DNA from: Xenorhabdus kozodoii
Lineage (GTDB): Bacteria > Pseudomonadota > Gammaproteobacteria > Enterobacterales > Enterobacteriaceae
Direction: 5' to 3'
Assembly (NCBI RefSeq): GCF_002632875.1
Contig: NZ_NJCX01000003.1
Location: 1-64,000, forward strand
Length of the DNA stretch: 64,000 bases
The notes under the pieces: model-generated
Seen by the model: the letters and a program-made list of their open reading frames with translations, nothing else
Told to the model about the DNA's origin: nothing
The model's database searches: none
Shown here: piece by piece, positions 20,974-30,004 of the stretch
How the letters are laid out: every line of letters begins with the position of its first letter
How positions within the stretch are numbered: position 1 is the stretch's first letter
Position numbers and translations under genes: made by a program

Positions 20974-20995
20974 AACGGCACCCTAAGGTGCCGTT
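20974..20995 (-). terminator. ihfB terminator
   Basis: Read leftward, AACGGCACC-TTAG-GGTGCCGTT forms a 9-bp stem followed by TTTTTTG. It lies downstream of ihfB and before comEC, so comEC needs its own promoter in 20818-20970. Confidence 0.85.
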
Positions 20996-21021
20996 AGTTT
21001 AATTAAGTAATAACTGATATC

Positions 21022-21312
21022 TTAGCTATTGCCATAGATATTCACGCGGTCACGTAATTCCTTACCAGGTTTAAAGTGGGGAACATATTTACCGTCCAAT
21101 TCCACTTTTTCACCCGTTTTTGGATTACGCCCCACACGCGGAGCCCGGTAGTGAAGAGAAAAGCTGCCGAATCCGCGAACTTCAATACGTTCACCTGCGG
21201 CGAGTGTTTCTGCCATATGATCAAGCATTTCTTTCACTGCATCTTCAACGGCTTTGGCCGGCATGTGAGATTGCTGCTCTGCAAGTCTTTCGATTAATTC
21301 AGACTTGGTCAT
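21022..21312 (-). CDS. ihfB: Integration host factor subunit beta
   Basis: IHF is the heterodimeric DNA-bending nucleoid protein; this is its beta subunit (96 residues). The HU/IHF signature [20 protein letters not shown], with the intercalating proline in GRNPKTG, and [15 protein letters not shown] identify it. GGGAGG lies 6 bases before the ATG. It is downstream of rpsA as in E. coli, separated by a stable hairpin. Confidence 0.97.
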   Translation of the reverse strand: MTKSELIERLAEQQSHMPAKAVEDAVKEMLDHMAETLAAGERIEVRGFGSFSLHYRAPRVGRNPKTGEKVELDGKYVPHFKPGKELRDRVNIYGNS

Positions 21313-21336
21313 AGTACCTCCCTAAACTACCGTATT

Positions 21337-21370
21337 CGGGTAATATTGCCACTCTGGCAAATATTACCCG
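21337..21370 (-). repeat. Stable hairpin between rpsA and ihfB
   Basis: CGGGTAATATTGCC and GGCAAATATTACCCG pair over 14 bp with one bulged base and a 5-base loop. No T-run follows leftward, so it may be an mRNA-stabilising or attenuating hairpin between rpsA and ihfB rather than a full terminator. Confidence 0.6.
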
Positions 21371-21386
21371 CCGTTATTGACTTAGA

Positions 21387-23060
21387 TTATTCGCCTTTAG
21401 CGGCTTTGAAAGCTTCAGCCATTGCGTTGTTAGCGAAGTTTGTATCTTCTTGTTTGTTCACAGAAGCGATAGCGTCTTTTTCATCAGCTTCGTCTTTTGC
21501 ACGAACAGACAGGTTGATTACGCGGTTTTTGCGATCAACACCAACATATTTAGCTTCAACTTCATCGCCAACATTCAGTACTTGAGTTGCATCTTCAACG
21601 CGGTCACGTGAAGCTTCTGATGCACGCAGGTAACCTTCTACGCCGTCAGCTAATTCAACTGTAGCACCTTTTGCATCAACTGCAGTGACTTTACCAGTAA
21701 CAATTACACCTTTCTTATTTACAGACAGGTAATTGTTGAATGGATCTTCTGCCAGTTGCTTGATGCCCAGAGAGATACGCTCACGCTCTGCATCTACTTG
21801 CAGAACGACAGCAGCGATTTCGTCGCCTTTTTTGTATTCACGAACTGCTTCTTCACCTGCAACGTTCCAGGAGATGTCAGACAGGTGAACCAGACCGTCG
21901 ATTCCGCCTTCCAGACCAATGAAGATACCGAAGTCAGTGATAGACTTGATTTTACCTTCAACGCGATCGTTCTTGTTGTGCGTCTCAGCAAATTGCTGCC
22001 AAGGGTTAGCTTTACACTGTTTCAGGCCCAGGGAGATACGACGACGTTCTTCATCGATATCCAGAACCATAACTTCCACAACATCACCAACGTTAACAAC
22101 TTTGGATGGGTGGATGTTTTTGTTGGTCCAATCCATTTCTGAAACGTGTACCAGACCTTCAACACCTTCTTCGATTTCAACGAAGCAGCCGTAATCAGTC
22201 AGGTTAGTTACGCGACCAGTCAGTTTAGTACTTTCTGGATAACGTTTAGCGATTGCGACCCATGGATCTTCGCCCAGTTGTTTCAGACCCAGAGATACAC
22301 GGGTACGCTCACGGTCGAATTTCAGTACTTTAACTGTGATTTCATCGCCCACATTGACGATTTCACTTGGATGTTTAACACGTTTCCAAGCCATATCAGT
22401 AATGTGCAGCAGGCCATCAACGCCGCCCAGATCAACGAATGCACCGTAGTCAGTCAGGTTCTTAACGATACCTTTAACTTCCATGCCTTCTTGCAGGTTT
22501 TCCAGCAGTTGATCACGTTCTGCGCTGTTTTCAGATTCGATAACTGCACGACGAGAAACAACTACGTTGTTGCGTTTCTGATCCAGCTTGATGACCTTGA
22601 ACTCAAGCTCTTTGCCTTCAAGGTGAGTAGTGTCACGAACTGGGCGAACGTCAACCAGTGAACCTGGCAGGAACGCACGGATACCATTCAGTTCTACAGT
22701 GAAGCCGCCTTTTACTTTGCCATTGATAATACCAGTGACAGTTTCAGCTTCTTCGTATGCTTTTTCCAGCATCAGCCATGCTTCGTGACGTTTCGCTTTC
22801 TCACGAGACAGGACAGTTTCACCGAAACCATCTTCTACCGCATCCAAAGCTACGTCGATTTCATCGCCAACCTGGATTTCCAGCTCACCTTGAGCATTTT
22901 TGAATTGTTCTACAGGAATTGCAGATTCTGATTTCAGACCCGCGTCAACCAATACAACGTCTTTATCGATAGAAACCACGACACCACGAACGATGGCACC
23001 TGGACGAGTTTCGATAGTCTGTAGGGATTCTTCAAAGAGTTGAGCAAAAGATTCTGTCAT
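21387..23060 (-). CDS. rpsA: 30S ribosomal protein S1
   Basis: S1 is the large mRNA-binding protein of the 30S subunit, required to initiate on weak or structured messages. The 557-residue protein, the same length as E. coli S1, carries six S1/OB repeats, the later ones recognisable by GxVxxxTDYGxFVxL-type starts. The start is [13 protein letters not shown]; a five-residue longer frame exists upstream. It follows cmk with a 190-base leader, where S1 autoregulation acts in E. coli. Confidence 0.98.
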   Translation of the reverse strand: MTESFAQLFEESLQTIETRPGAIVRGVVVSIDKDVVLVDAGLKSESAIPVEQFKNAQGELEIQVGDEIDVALDAVEDGFGETVLSREKAKRHEAWLMLEKAYEEAETVTGIINGKVKGGFTVELNGIRAFLPGSLVDVRPVRDTTHLEGKELEFKVIKLDQKRNNVVVSRRAVIESENSAERDQLLENLQEGMEVKGIVKNLTDYGAFVDLGGVDGLLHITDMAWKRVKHPSEIVNVGDEITVKVLKFDRERTRVSLGLKQLGEDPWVAIAKRYPESTKLTGRVTNLTDYGCFVEIEEGVEGLVHVSEMDWTNKNIHPSKVVNVGDVVEVMVLDIDEERRRISLGLKQCKANPWQQFAETHNKNDRVEGKIKSITDFGIFIGLEGGIDGLVHLSDISWNVAGEEAVREYKKGDEIAAVVLQVDAERERISLGIKQLAEDPFNNYLSVNKKGVIVTGKVTAVDAKGATVELADGVEGYLRASEASRDRVEDATQVLNVGDEVEAKYVGVDRKNRVINLSVRAKDEADEKDAIASVNKQEDTNFANNAMAEAFKAAKGE

Positions 23061-23252
23061 GTTTATGATCTTCAAGATTTTTAATTAACGTCCATTTAGC
23101 TTCCAGCCGAATGGGGTTGTTTTACATACCTCGCAACGTTCCCTGTTACAAGGTGTTTTAGTGTACCAGAATATTTCACTACCAATACACCAGAATTCTA
23201 TATACATCTTCTTGATATGCCACTGCAATAGCATATTTGAGAAAATTAACGG

Positions 23253-23939
23253 TTATGCGGGTATTTCCAGCGCATTTTTCGCATAAGCCAGTGCTTTATC
23301 AATCACTTCTTCGATAGACATGCTGGTCGAATCCAAGATCAATGCATCTTGTGCAGGCACTAAAGGCGCGACTGCCCGATTACGATCGCGAAAGTCCCGT
23401 TCCCTTATTTCGGACAAAAGGCTTTCAAAGTTAACACTAAAACCGCTCTCCTGCAACTGTAACATGCGTCTACGGGCGCGTTCTTCCGCACTTGCATCAA
23501 GAAATATTTTCACTGGTGCATCAGGAAATACGACAGTGCCCATATCACGACCGTCAGCTATCAGCCCAGGCGCAATGCGAAAAGCTCTTTGCCGGCGTAA
23601 AAGCGCTTCACGGACACGTGGGAATGTTGCCGCCTGTGAAGCCGTATTTCCAACGGCTTCGGTACGAATTTCATTGCTGACATCTTCGCCTTCCAGAATG
23701 ACCCGGAGTTTGCCATTTTCAGGCATAAAACGAACATCCAGGTTTGCAGCCAGAGGAACCAGAGCGTCTTCAGACTGGATATCCACCTGATGATGGATGG
23801 CAGCCAGTGCCAATACACGATAAATGGCACCTGAATCGAGCAATTGCCAATTTAACGCTTCAGCCAATGCCTGACATAGTGTTCCCTTGCCAGCACCACT
23901 TGGCCCATCAACGGTTATTACTGGGGCTATCGCCGCCAT
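23253..23939 (-). CDS. cmk: Cytidylate kinase
   Basis: Cmk phosphorylates CMP and dCMP to the diphosphates. The 228-residue protein has the P-loop [19 protein letters not shown] (about residues 10-28), the CMP-binding [15 protein letters not shown] segment and [13 protein letters not shown]. Two adjacent ATGs follow GGAGG; the second ([12 protein letters not shown]) gives better spacing and matches E. coli MTAIAPV. It precedes rpsA and follows aroA directly; E. coli ycaL is not present between aroA and cmk. Confidence 0.96.
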   Translation of the reverse strand: MAAIAPVITVDGPSGAGKGTLCQALAEALNWQLLDSGAIYRVLALAAIHHQVDIQSEDALVPLAANLDVRFMPENGKLRVILEGEDVSNEIRTEAVGNTASQAATFPRVREALLRRQRAFRIAPGLIADGRDMGTVVFPDAPVKIFLDASAEERARRRMLQLQESGFSVNFESLLSEIRERDFRDRNRAVAPLVPAQDALILDSTSMSIEEVIDKALAYAKNALEIPA

Positions 23940-24111
23940 CATTATCCTCCTTTTCGCATAACATTCGTATAACAGACAGGTCATTTACCGAATGCAAAAA
24001 TTGCCTAATTAGCAAGCAATAAAAACCTGTCCTATTATATGCGCTCAGCAGGTGAGAGAGAAACAGGTAAAGCCCATTTATTTCTATTCCTATCTATTTC
24101 TGCATCCCGCT

Positions 24112-25416
24112 CTACTTTACATACTGGCTGAGCCTTTCAAGCTGATTGAAATAGTCTGGAAATGTCTTTGCTGTGCAGCCGGGATCAAGAATGGTGACAG
24201 GGGTATCCGACAGGGCCACCAGCGAGAAACACATGGCAATGCGGTGATCATTATAGGTTTCAATTTCAGCATGATGGAATTTTTCTGGCGGAGAAATTCG
24301 GATATAATCATGCCCCTCTTCCACTTCGGCGCCGATTTTTCTTAATTCCGTAGCCATGGCGTGCAACCGATCCGTCTCCTTTACCCGCCAATTGTAGATA
24401 TTGCGGATAATGGTTTCTCCCTGTGCAAATAACGCGGTTGTCGCAATCGTCATTGCCGCATCAGGAATAGCATTCATATCCATATCAATGCCGGTCAATG
24501 TACCGCGTTCGCATTCAATAAAATCATCCCCCCAACGAATAATCGCGCCCATCTGTTCCAGCACATTGGCAAATTTGGTATCCCCTTGCAGGCTATTTTT
24601 GCCAATCCCCGTAACACGAACGATACCGCCTTTAATGGCTGCCGCGGCCAGAAAGTAAGACGCCGATGAAGCATCGCCTTCTACCAGGTAGTGCCCTGGA
24701 GATAAATATTGCTGTTGGCCTTTAATGTGAAAAACCTGATATTGCTGATTGTTTACCGCCACACCAAAACTTTTCATTAAAGCCAATGTAATATCGATAT
24801 AAGGCTTGGAAACTAAATCGCCTTGTATGCGGATTTCCGTGTCATTTGCTGCCAATGGGGCTGCCATCAACAAGGCCGTCAGGAATTGGCTGGAAACGCG
24901 ACCGTCAACGGTAATTTTTCCCCCTGAAAATCCGCCCTTGATATGTAAAGGCGGATAATGCTCTTGTTCAAGGTAATCAATTTCTGCTCCCCCTTGGCGC
25001 AGGGCATCAACCAAGTGACCGATTGGGCGTTCTTTCATACGAGGTTCACCGGTCAATACCACACTCATACTGCGATCCAGGCTGTTATTTCCCAAGCATA
25101 ACGCCGCCGCCAATGGGCGCATTGCTGTACCTGCATTACCCAGAAACAGTTCGATGCCGTGCTTATCCGTAATGCAACCGCCAATGCCATCCACTTCACA
25201 AATAGTGCGGTCGGCAGATAGACGGCAGGAAATACCCAATGCAGCCAGAGCATTAAGCATGTAACGGATATCATCGCTGTCCAGCAAATTGGTTAATCGG
25301 GTTGTTCCCTTGGCGAGAGCCGCAAGTAATAAAGCGCGGTTAGAAACGCTTTTAGAACCGGGTAAATTAATCGTTCCATTAATACGGGAAATAGGTCGTA
25401 ACGTCAGGGATTGCAT
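24112..25416 (-). CDS. aroA: 3-phosphoshikimate 1-carboxyvinyltransferase (EPSP synthase)
   Basis: AroA joins PEP and shikimate-3-phosphate to EPSP in aromatic amino-acid biosynthesis. The 434-residue protein has [20 protein letters not shown] (about residues 19-38), the [16 protein letters not shown] motif, and [22 protein letters not shown] catalytic residues in [10 protein letters not shown], plus [12 protein letters not shown] near the C-terminus. The [13 protein letters not shown] region indicates a class I enzyme. It is downstream of serC with a hairpin in the 109-base gap, the classic serC-aroA operon. Confidence 0.98.
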   Translation of the reverse strand: MQSLTLRPISRINGTINLPGSKSVSNRALLLAALAKGTTRLTNLLDSDDIRYMLNALAALGISCRLSADRTICEVDGIGGCITDKHGIELFLGNAGTAMRPLAAALCLGNNSLDRSMSVVLTGEPRMKERPIGHLVDALRQGGAEIDYLEQEHYPPLHIKGGFSGGKITVDGRVSSQFLTALLMAAPLAANDTEIRIQGDLVSKPYIDITLALMKSFGVAVNNQQYQVFHIKGQQQYLSPGHYLVEGDASSASYFLAAAAIKGGIVRVTGIGKNSLQGDTKFANVLEQMGAIIRWGDDFIECERGTLTGIDMDMNAIPDAAMTIATTALFAQGETIIRNIYNWRVKETDRLHAMATELRKIGAEVEEGHDYIRISPPEKFHHAEIETYNDHRIAMCFSLVALSDTPVTILDPGCTAKTFPDYFNQLERLSQYVK

Positions 25417-25492
25417 GATAGAGAGGCGTCTCCGGTTTTCTTAATTAGGCTATGTTCTTACGTTTTTTTAGGATAAATAGAGAAGCTGGGGT

Positions 25493-25515
25493 TCGGGAGG
25501 TTTTTCCCCTCCCGA
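25493..25515 (-). terminator. Intercistronic hairpin in the serC-aroA transcript
   Basis: TCGGGAGG (25493-25500) pairs perfectly with CCTCCCGA (25508-25515). Leftward, it is not followed by a T-run, so it is more likely a partial attenuator or RNA-stability element reducing aroA expression relative to serC than a full stop. Confidence 0.55.
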
Positions 25516-25525
25516 TGATAGAAAA

Positions 25526-26614
25526 TTATGCGTTACGGCGTTCAAAATCAGCCATAAATTCAACCAAGGTTTTTACTCCCTCATAAGGCATAGCGTTATA
25601 AATAGAAGCGCGAGCACCTCCCGCAACTTTATGCCCTTTCAACGCATGCAGCCCACGAGCATAGGCTTCTGCCAGAAACTGACCATCTAACGCTGGGTTA
25701 GCCAGTTGGAATGGCACATTCATGATAGAACGGTTTTGGGGAGCAACCCGATTGATATACAACTTGCTGTTATCAATGGCATGATAGAGATGTTCAGCTT
25801 TGGCATGATTGCGTTTACTCAGCTCTTGCAGCCCCCCCTGCTCTTTCAGCCATTTGAATACCATACCAGATAGATACCATGCAAATGTCGGCGGCGTGTT
25901 ATACATCGAGTCGTATTGGGCCTCTACAGTATAATCCAGAATAGAGGGGGTATGCTGGTGTGCTTTGCCCAATAGATCTTCACGGATAATGACGACGGTT
26001 ATTCCCGCTGGGCCGATATTTTTTTGTGCTCCAGCATAAATAACCCCATAGCGGCTAACATCAATGGGTGCAGAGAGGATGGTTGAAGAGTAATCAGCAA
26101 TCACAATTTTATCATCACCAAAATCAGGCTCTTCAAAAATTGCAACGCCCTCAATAGTTTCATTAGGGCAATAATGGATATAGGCCGCATCACTGTTCAA
26201 GGCCCACTCACTCATCGGCTTCACGCTTTTGATGCCGTCCGTCTCTGTCCTGATATCAATAAGGTTTGGTGTGCAATATTTTTCTGCTTCTTTCGCCGCA
26301 CACTCAGACCAGTAGCCACTAACGATATAATCTGCTGTCGATTTATCACCCAGTAAATTCAGTGGTAACGCTGAGAATTGCCCTCGAGCACCACCGTGGC
26401 AAAACAGCACTTTGTAATTCTCAGGTATTGTTAATAAATCTCGGAGATCTTTTTCTGCTTCTGCCGCAATCGCTACAAATTCTTTGCTACGGTGGCTAAT
26501 TTCCATTACCGATGTTCCCAAGCCGTGCCAGTTGCAAAGTTCCTGCTCTGCGCGTCGTAACACTTCTGCTGGCAACATAGCTGGGCCAGCGCTGAAATTA
26601 TATACCTGACTCAT
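25526..26614 (-). CDS. serC: Phosphoserine aminotransferase
   Basis: SerC is the PLP-dependent transaminase of serine biosynthesis (3-phosphohydroxypyruvate to phosphoserine), also acting in pyridoxine synthesis. The 362-residue protein starts [19 protein letters not shown], matching the E. coli start, with the PLP-lysine in [16 protein letters not shown] (near residue 198) and [14 protein letters not shown] at the C-terminus. A 24-residue longer frame upstream lacks conservation. First gene of serC-aroA. Confidence 0.98.
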   Translation of the reverse strand: MSQVYNFSAGPAMLPAEVLRRAEQELCNWHGLGTSVMEISHRSKEFVAIAAEAEKDLRDLLTIPENYKVLFCHGGARGQFSALPLNLLGDKSTADYIVSGYWSECAAKEAEKYCTPNLIDIRTETDGIKSVKPMSEWALNSDAAYIHYCPNETIEGVAIFEEPDFGDDKIVIADYSSTILSAPIDVSRYGVIYAGAQKNIGPAGITVVIIREDLLGKAHQHTPSILDYTVEAQYDSMYNTPPTFAWYLSGMVFKWLKEQGGLQELSKRNHAKAEHLYHAIDNSKLYINRVAPQNRSIMNVPFQLANPALDGQFLAEAYARGLHALKGHKVAGGARASIYNAMPYEGVKTLVEFMADFERRNA

Positions 26615-26886
26615 TAACTTCACCCTATCAATGGATACAATAAAATCGGATATATGGGTTTTATCACTCCCTCTTTGCCGCTGCAATAATTATTAAACAT
26701 TTGTTGCAATCCATTGTATAACTAGCTGAAAAAACACTCATTAATGGTCAAAATATTAAGGATAAAAAATAGCCAGAATTTTATCAATGATCATGGCCAA
26801 ATTGAAGATGAAAACCCCACAGTTAACTTTATTTCAAAATTAATCATAAGAATAAAAACAAGTCATTAAGTGATTTTAATTATTCA

Positions 26887-26916
26887 TTTATAACATTTTT
26901 ATAAAAATGTTATAAA
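26887..26916. promoter_or_regulatory. 30-bp perfect palindrome
   Basis: Arms TTTATAACATTTTTA and TAAAAATGTTATAAA meet without a spacer. The size and lack of a loop suit a dimeric DNA-binding protein site or cruciform better than a terminator. It lies 270 bases upstream of the serC start and about 480 bases upstream of the phosphoesterase start. Confidence 0.55.
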
Positions 26917-26969
26917 AAAACACTTCCCACTTACTTCACTTAATTTATAATTCATATAGCTAAATAAGA

Positions 26970-27054
26970 TTTCAAAACGGTGGGACACCCCCTTACTCCT
27001 CGCGGTGCGAGGAATAAGGATTATACTGAATTTGCGTGTCTCACTATTGTGAAA
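26970..27054. repeat. 85-bp inverted-repeat intergenic element (second type)
   Basis: Outer arms TTTCAAAACGGTGGGACAC (26970-26988) and GTGTCTCACTATTGTGAAA (27036-27054) match at 15 of 19 positions when inverted. Inside is a hairpin, CTTACTCCTCGC (26992-27003) with GCGAGGAATAAG (27007-27018), mismatched once. The outer ends differ from the tatac-ended family, so this is probably a separate non-coding element of the MITE or ERIC-like kind. Confidence 0.55.
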
Positions 27055-27215
27055 CGCTATTTAGTTTTACTGACAAACATAACCACCTCATTATAAATAC
27101 GTTCAGAATCATCCATTAAATCATCTAAAATACTTTAATTATCAATCACATTTTAACCAAAAAATAAAATACAACCTAATACACATATACATTTTAAGTT
27201 CTAAAAAATACATTA

Positions 27216-27320
27216 TATACCCGTCGCCTCTCAAGATGCATCTGGTCTCTCCCCGCTGCGCGGGGAGAGACCAACACTCACATTGGTTTGCAAGCGGCAA
27301 CTTGAAGTTGGATTGGTATA
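27216..27320. repeat. 105-bp palindromic intergenic element
   Basis: Ends are tatacccgtcgcctctcaag and cttgaagttggattggtata. The centre is a perfect 13-bp hairpin, GGTCTCTCCCCGC-TGC-GCGGGGAGAGACC (27244-27272). It belongs to the family also seen at 3316-3390, 37566-37651 and 37803-37907, and sits just upstream of the secreted phosphoesterase gene. Confidence 0.75.
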
Positions 27321-27397
27321 AATTTTAGTTATTACCACAAGCCAAAAGTGTTTCATAAATAATAAATAATTCACCAATAAAACAGGATGACATAAAC

Positions 27398-28750
27398 ATG
27401 AATAAAATAAAACCAATCTATCTTAGCTATATGTTTTTTATTATATTATTTTTCTCATCTTCTTCTGCCATCGGTGCAGTAAGATCTACCTTCATTAACT
27501 TAAAAAATAGTACAGACGATATTTTAACACTTGATTCAAAATCTTTAAAAAGCGGCATATGGAACATCAAACCTCCTGAAAAAATATTAGCGGGCGGGTT
27601 AGTCACTTTTATGCCTGAATCCAACGGATTTATGACTGGAACAGAAGGAACTACCACATACAAAACATCAGATGGTGCCAATATAACCATATACTGGAGT
27701 AACCCTTATATAGGAAGTAATTCATATGCTATAAACACAAATAAACCAGACAGTTACTTGACGGGGTACTCTGGAGGAAAAGGGGATAATACTGAAATAA
27801 ATGTCACTTTTTTCAAAAAGAATATCACACGAGATTATAAAGTCATTGTTATGTCTGATCCGCAACCATGGAGATTAGAAACCGGAGACCCTAACTCTAC
27901 TAAAAATCAGGCTCCCTGGGAAAACAGAAATCAAAATGTTGTAAAAAGTATTAATGAATTACATTTGCAAGGTCTAGTAGACTTCGGCATCATAAATGGT
28001 GACATGACCGAATTCGGCCGACAATCCACCAGAAATAGTTTTTATAAAATATATAATAAATTGTTGTTCCCATATTATTTTGGCCTTGGTAATCATGATT
28101 ACGCAAACAATGTAAATGATTGTACTGAAGGATTGGATTTTAGTAAAAACGCTTGTGCAAGATGGTCTGTAGATAATATGGCATCAGAAATCAGCAACCA
28201 TTACCAAAAAGAATTATTACTAAATTTCAGTAGTTATTATAACAATAGCAACCGCAGTGGTAGTTTGGCTTACTCATGGGATTTTGGTAATATTCATTAT
28301 GTTCAACTACAAAACTACCCGACTTATCACGTTAAATTAGATCACTATGCCGCATCAACAATAAATATAACAACATCAATGGAGTGGTTAAAGAACGACT
28401 TAGCAAATGCATATTCCAGAGGAAAAGCAAGCATTCTTAATTTTCACGATGGCACTCAACACTTCATTCAAAAAAGTACTGATGAAGAGAAAAAAGAACT
28501 CAAAGATTTCATTGAAAAATATAACGTTATGGCGGTCTTTCTTGGCCATACTCATCAGGTTGAAGAATCCAACCAAAATGGAAAAGACCCCGTTTTTGGT
28601 CATGCTAGAATATATAATAGCGGCGCACTATTCCAAGGCGATTTTCTACTAATGAATGTAAAAAATAAATGTATTGATGTTTCAGTTTATAATGGCCGCA
28701 ATGGCTCACCTAAAAAAATCCAAGATTTTCAAGGGACTTGTGGAAAATAA
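27398..28750 (+). CDS. Secreted metallophosphoesterase with an N-terminal aegerolysin-like domain
   Basis: The 450-residue protein has a signal peptide (residues 1-26, ending AIGA). Residues ~27-140 resemble the aegerolysin fold family: strands around GTEGTTTYKT, then ITIYWSNPYIGSNSYAI, then YSGGKG, in the order seen in ostreolysin-type proteins (GTTGTF, FYWDCPWGSKTNTW, YSGQN). Residues ~145-445 are a calcineurin-like phosphoesterase with VIVMSDPQPW, INGDMTE, GLGNHDYA, LNFHDG and LGHTHQVE. All five metal-ligand blocks are present, with DPQ in place of DxH in block I. Aegerolysins bind membrane sphingolipids, so the fusion could target a phospho-head group at host membranes; this is inference. 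AGGATGA precedes the ATG. Confidence 0.75.
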   Translation: MNKIKPIYLSYMFFIILFFSSSSAIGAVRSTFINLKNSTDDILTLDSKSLKSGIWNIKPPEKILAGGLVTFMPESNGFMTGTEGTTTYKTSDGANITIYWSNPYIGSNSYAINTNKPDSYLTGYSGGKGDNTEINVTFFKKNITRDYKVIVMSDPQPWRLETGDPNSTKNQAPWENRNQNVVKSINELHLQGLVDFGIINGDMTEFGRQSTRNSFYKIYNKLLFPYYFGLGNHDYANNVNDCTEGLDFSKNACARWSVDNMASEISNHYQKELLLNFSSYYNNSNRSGSLAYSWDFGNIHYVQLQNYPTYHVKLDHYAASTINITTSMEWLKNDLANAYSRGKASILNFHDGTQHFIQKSTDEEKKELKDFIEKYNVMAVFLGHTHQVEESNQNGKDPVFGHARIYNSGALFQGDFLLMNVKNKCIDVSVYNGRNGSPKKIQDFQGTCGK

Positions 28751-28773
28751 ATTTGCTAATGTTAATCAATCAT

Positions 28774-28800
28774 AAAAAGGCGCATAGAATGCGCCTTTTT
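28774..28800. terminator. Bidirectional terminator between the phosphoesterase gene and ansB
   Basis: AAAAAGGCGCAT (28774-28785) and ATGCGCCTTTTT (28789-28800) pair perfectly over 12 bp with a 3-base loop and give T-runs in both directions, serving the two convergent genes. Confidence 0.9.
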
Positions 28801-28813
28801 ATTCAACCAGGCA

Positions 28814-29857
28814 TTAATACTTACTAAACATTTCCTGAATTTTTTCCACATCGGAAGTTTGCGTCAGAGCCAATTGCAGCAGAACACGCGCTTTCTGCGG
28901 ATTTAAACGCTCTGAAGCCACAAATCCATATTTGCTGTCGTTAACTTCAGCATTCTGGGTCGTGTAGCCGAAAGGAATACGGCTGGAACGAACAACAACG
29001 ACGCCATCTTTAGCGGCTTTAGTCAATGTGTCAAAAATGGACTTATAGATGTTACCGTTACCTACACCTGCACTGACAATGCCCTGATAGCCATTTTCAA
29101 CGAAAGCTTTTACTGGCAGATCAGACGCATTAGAGTAGTTATAAACGATACCCACTTTTGGCAATTTATCCAGTTTGCTCACATCAAAAACGGCTTTGCT
29201 GGCTTTTACTGGCACCGCAGAATAGTAGCGCACTTTTCCATTGTGAACGAAGCCTTGTGCACCAGAATTCACCGCCTGAAACGCCTGAACTTCCGTTGTA
29301 CTCAGTTTACCAATGTCACGGCCATGAATAACGGAATCATTCATCGCAAGCAGGACACCACGGTTTGCAGAGTTTTTATCAGAAGCCACAACAACCGCAT
29401 TAAACAGGTTTAATGGACCATCAGCACCCAGTGCAGTAGATGGGCGCATTGCACCAACCATCACGATAGGCTTCTGGCATTGAGTCGTCAGATCGAGGAA
29501 ATAGGCAGTTTCTTCCATGGTGTCCGTACCATGGGTGATAACAAAACCGTCGGTTTTGTCACATTCTGCATTAATTTTCTTCGCCAGCGTCAACCATACC
29601 TGATCGTTCATGTCCTGAGAGCCAATGCTAACAACTTGCTCGCCTTTCAAATCAGCAATGTTTTTAATTGCTGGTACAGCATTCAGCAGTGCATCAATAC
29701 CGACTTTACCCGCTGTATAGCTAGATTGCGTTGCAGATTCACCACCCCCGGCAATTGTACCTCCCGTTGCCAAAACAGTGATATTTGGCAAAGCGAAAGC
29801 AGAACCACTAACTAAAGCCAGAAAACCGGCTATTGCTGTTATTTTAGTCTTTTTCAT
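28814..29857 (-). CDS. ansB: L-asparaginase II, periplasmic
   Basis: AnsB hydrolyses asparagine to aspartate and ammonia in the periplasm. The 347-residue precursor has a signal peptide ending SGSAFA (residue ~22), the first active-site motif VLATGGTIAGGG and the second, VITHGTDTMEETAYFL, with the catalytic threonines and the T-K-D relay. Length fits type II enzymes (E. coli AnsB 348). In E. coli ansB is elsewhere and is activated by FNR and CRP; here it sits next to the anaerobic ycaO-focA-pfl block, which may be functional grouping or coincidence. Confidence 0.95.
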   Translation of the reverse strand: MKKTKITAIAGFLALVSGSAFALPNITVLATGGTIAGGGESATQSSYTAGKVGIDALLNAVPAIKNIADLKGEQVVSIGSQDMNDQVWLTLAKKINAECDKTDGFVITHGTDTMEETAYFLDLTTQCQKPIVMVGAMRPSTALGADGPLNLFNAVVVASDKNSANRGVLLAMNDSVIHGRDIGKLSTTEVQAFQAVNSGAQGFVHNGKVRYYSAVPVKASKAVFDVSKLDKLPKVGIVYNYSNASDLPVKAFVENGYQGIVSAGVGNGNIYKSIFDTLTKAAKDGVVVVRSSRIPFGYTTQNAEVNDSKYGFVASERLNPQKARVLLQLALTQTSDVEKIQEMFSKY

Positions 29858-30004
29858 TATTCAACCTCTTGTAAAAAAAACTATTTTATTATGTAAACCA
29901 AGAATAAATAAACTCTAATTAACAATAATTTTTGGGAATTGATAGAGCGGATAAAAAAAACGCCGTATGATATGCACCTTTAACATGAATTGAAGTGAAT
30001 CACG

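Larger units (their letters stand above)
26615..27397. other. Long AT-rich intergenic region with palindromes and repeat elements
   Basis: 783 bases between divergent serC and the secreted phosphoesterase gene. Contents found: a 30-bp perfect palindrome (26887-26916), an 85-bp inverted-repeat element (26970-27054) and a 105-bp palindromic element (27216-27320). The phosphoesterase gene has AGGATGA as ribosome-binding site. No protein-coding frame was credible. The serC promoter should lie near 26620-26760. Confidence 0.6.

Noticed and set aside
26970..27320. A CRISPR array from the repeated palindromes
   Set aside because: The repeats differ from each other, are not evenly spaced with unique spacers, and recur singly elsewhere.
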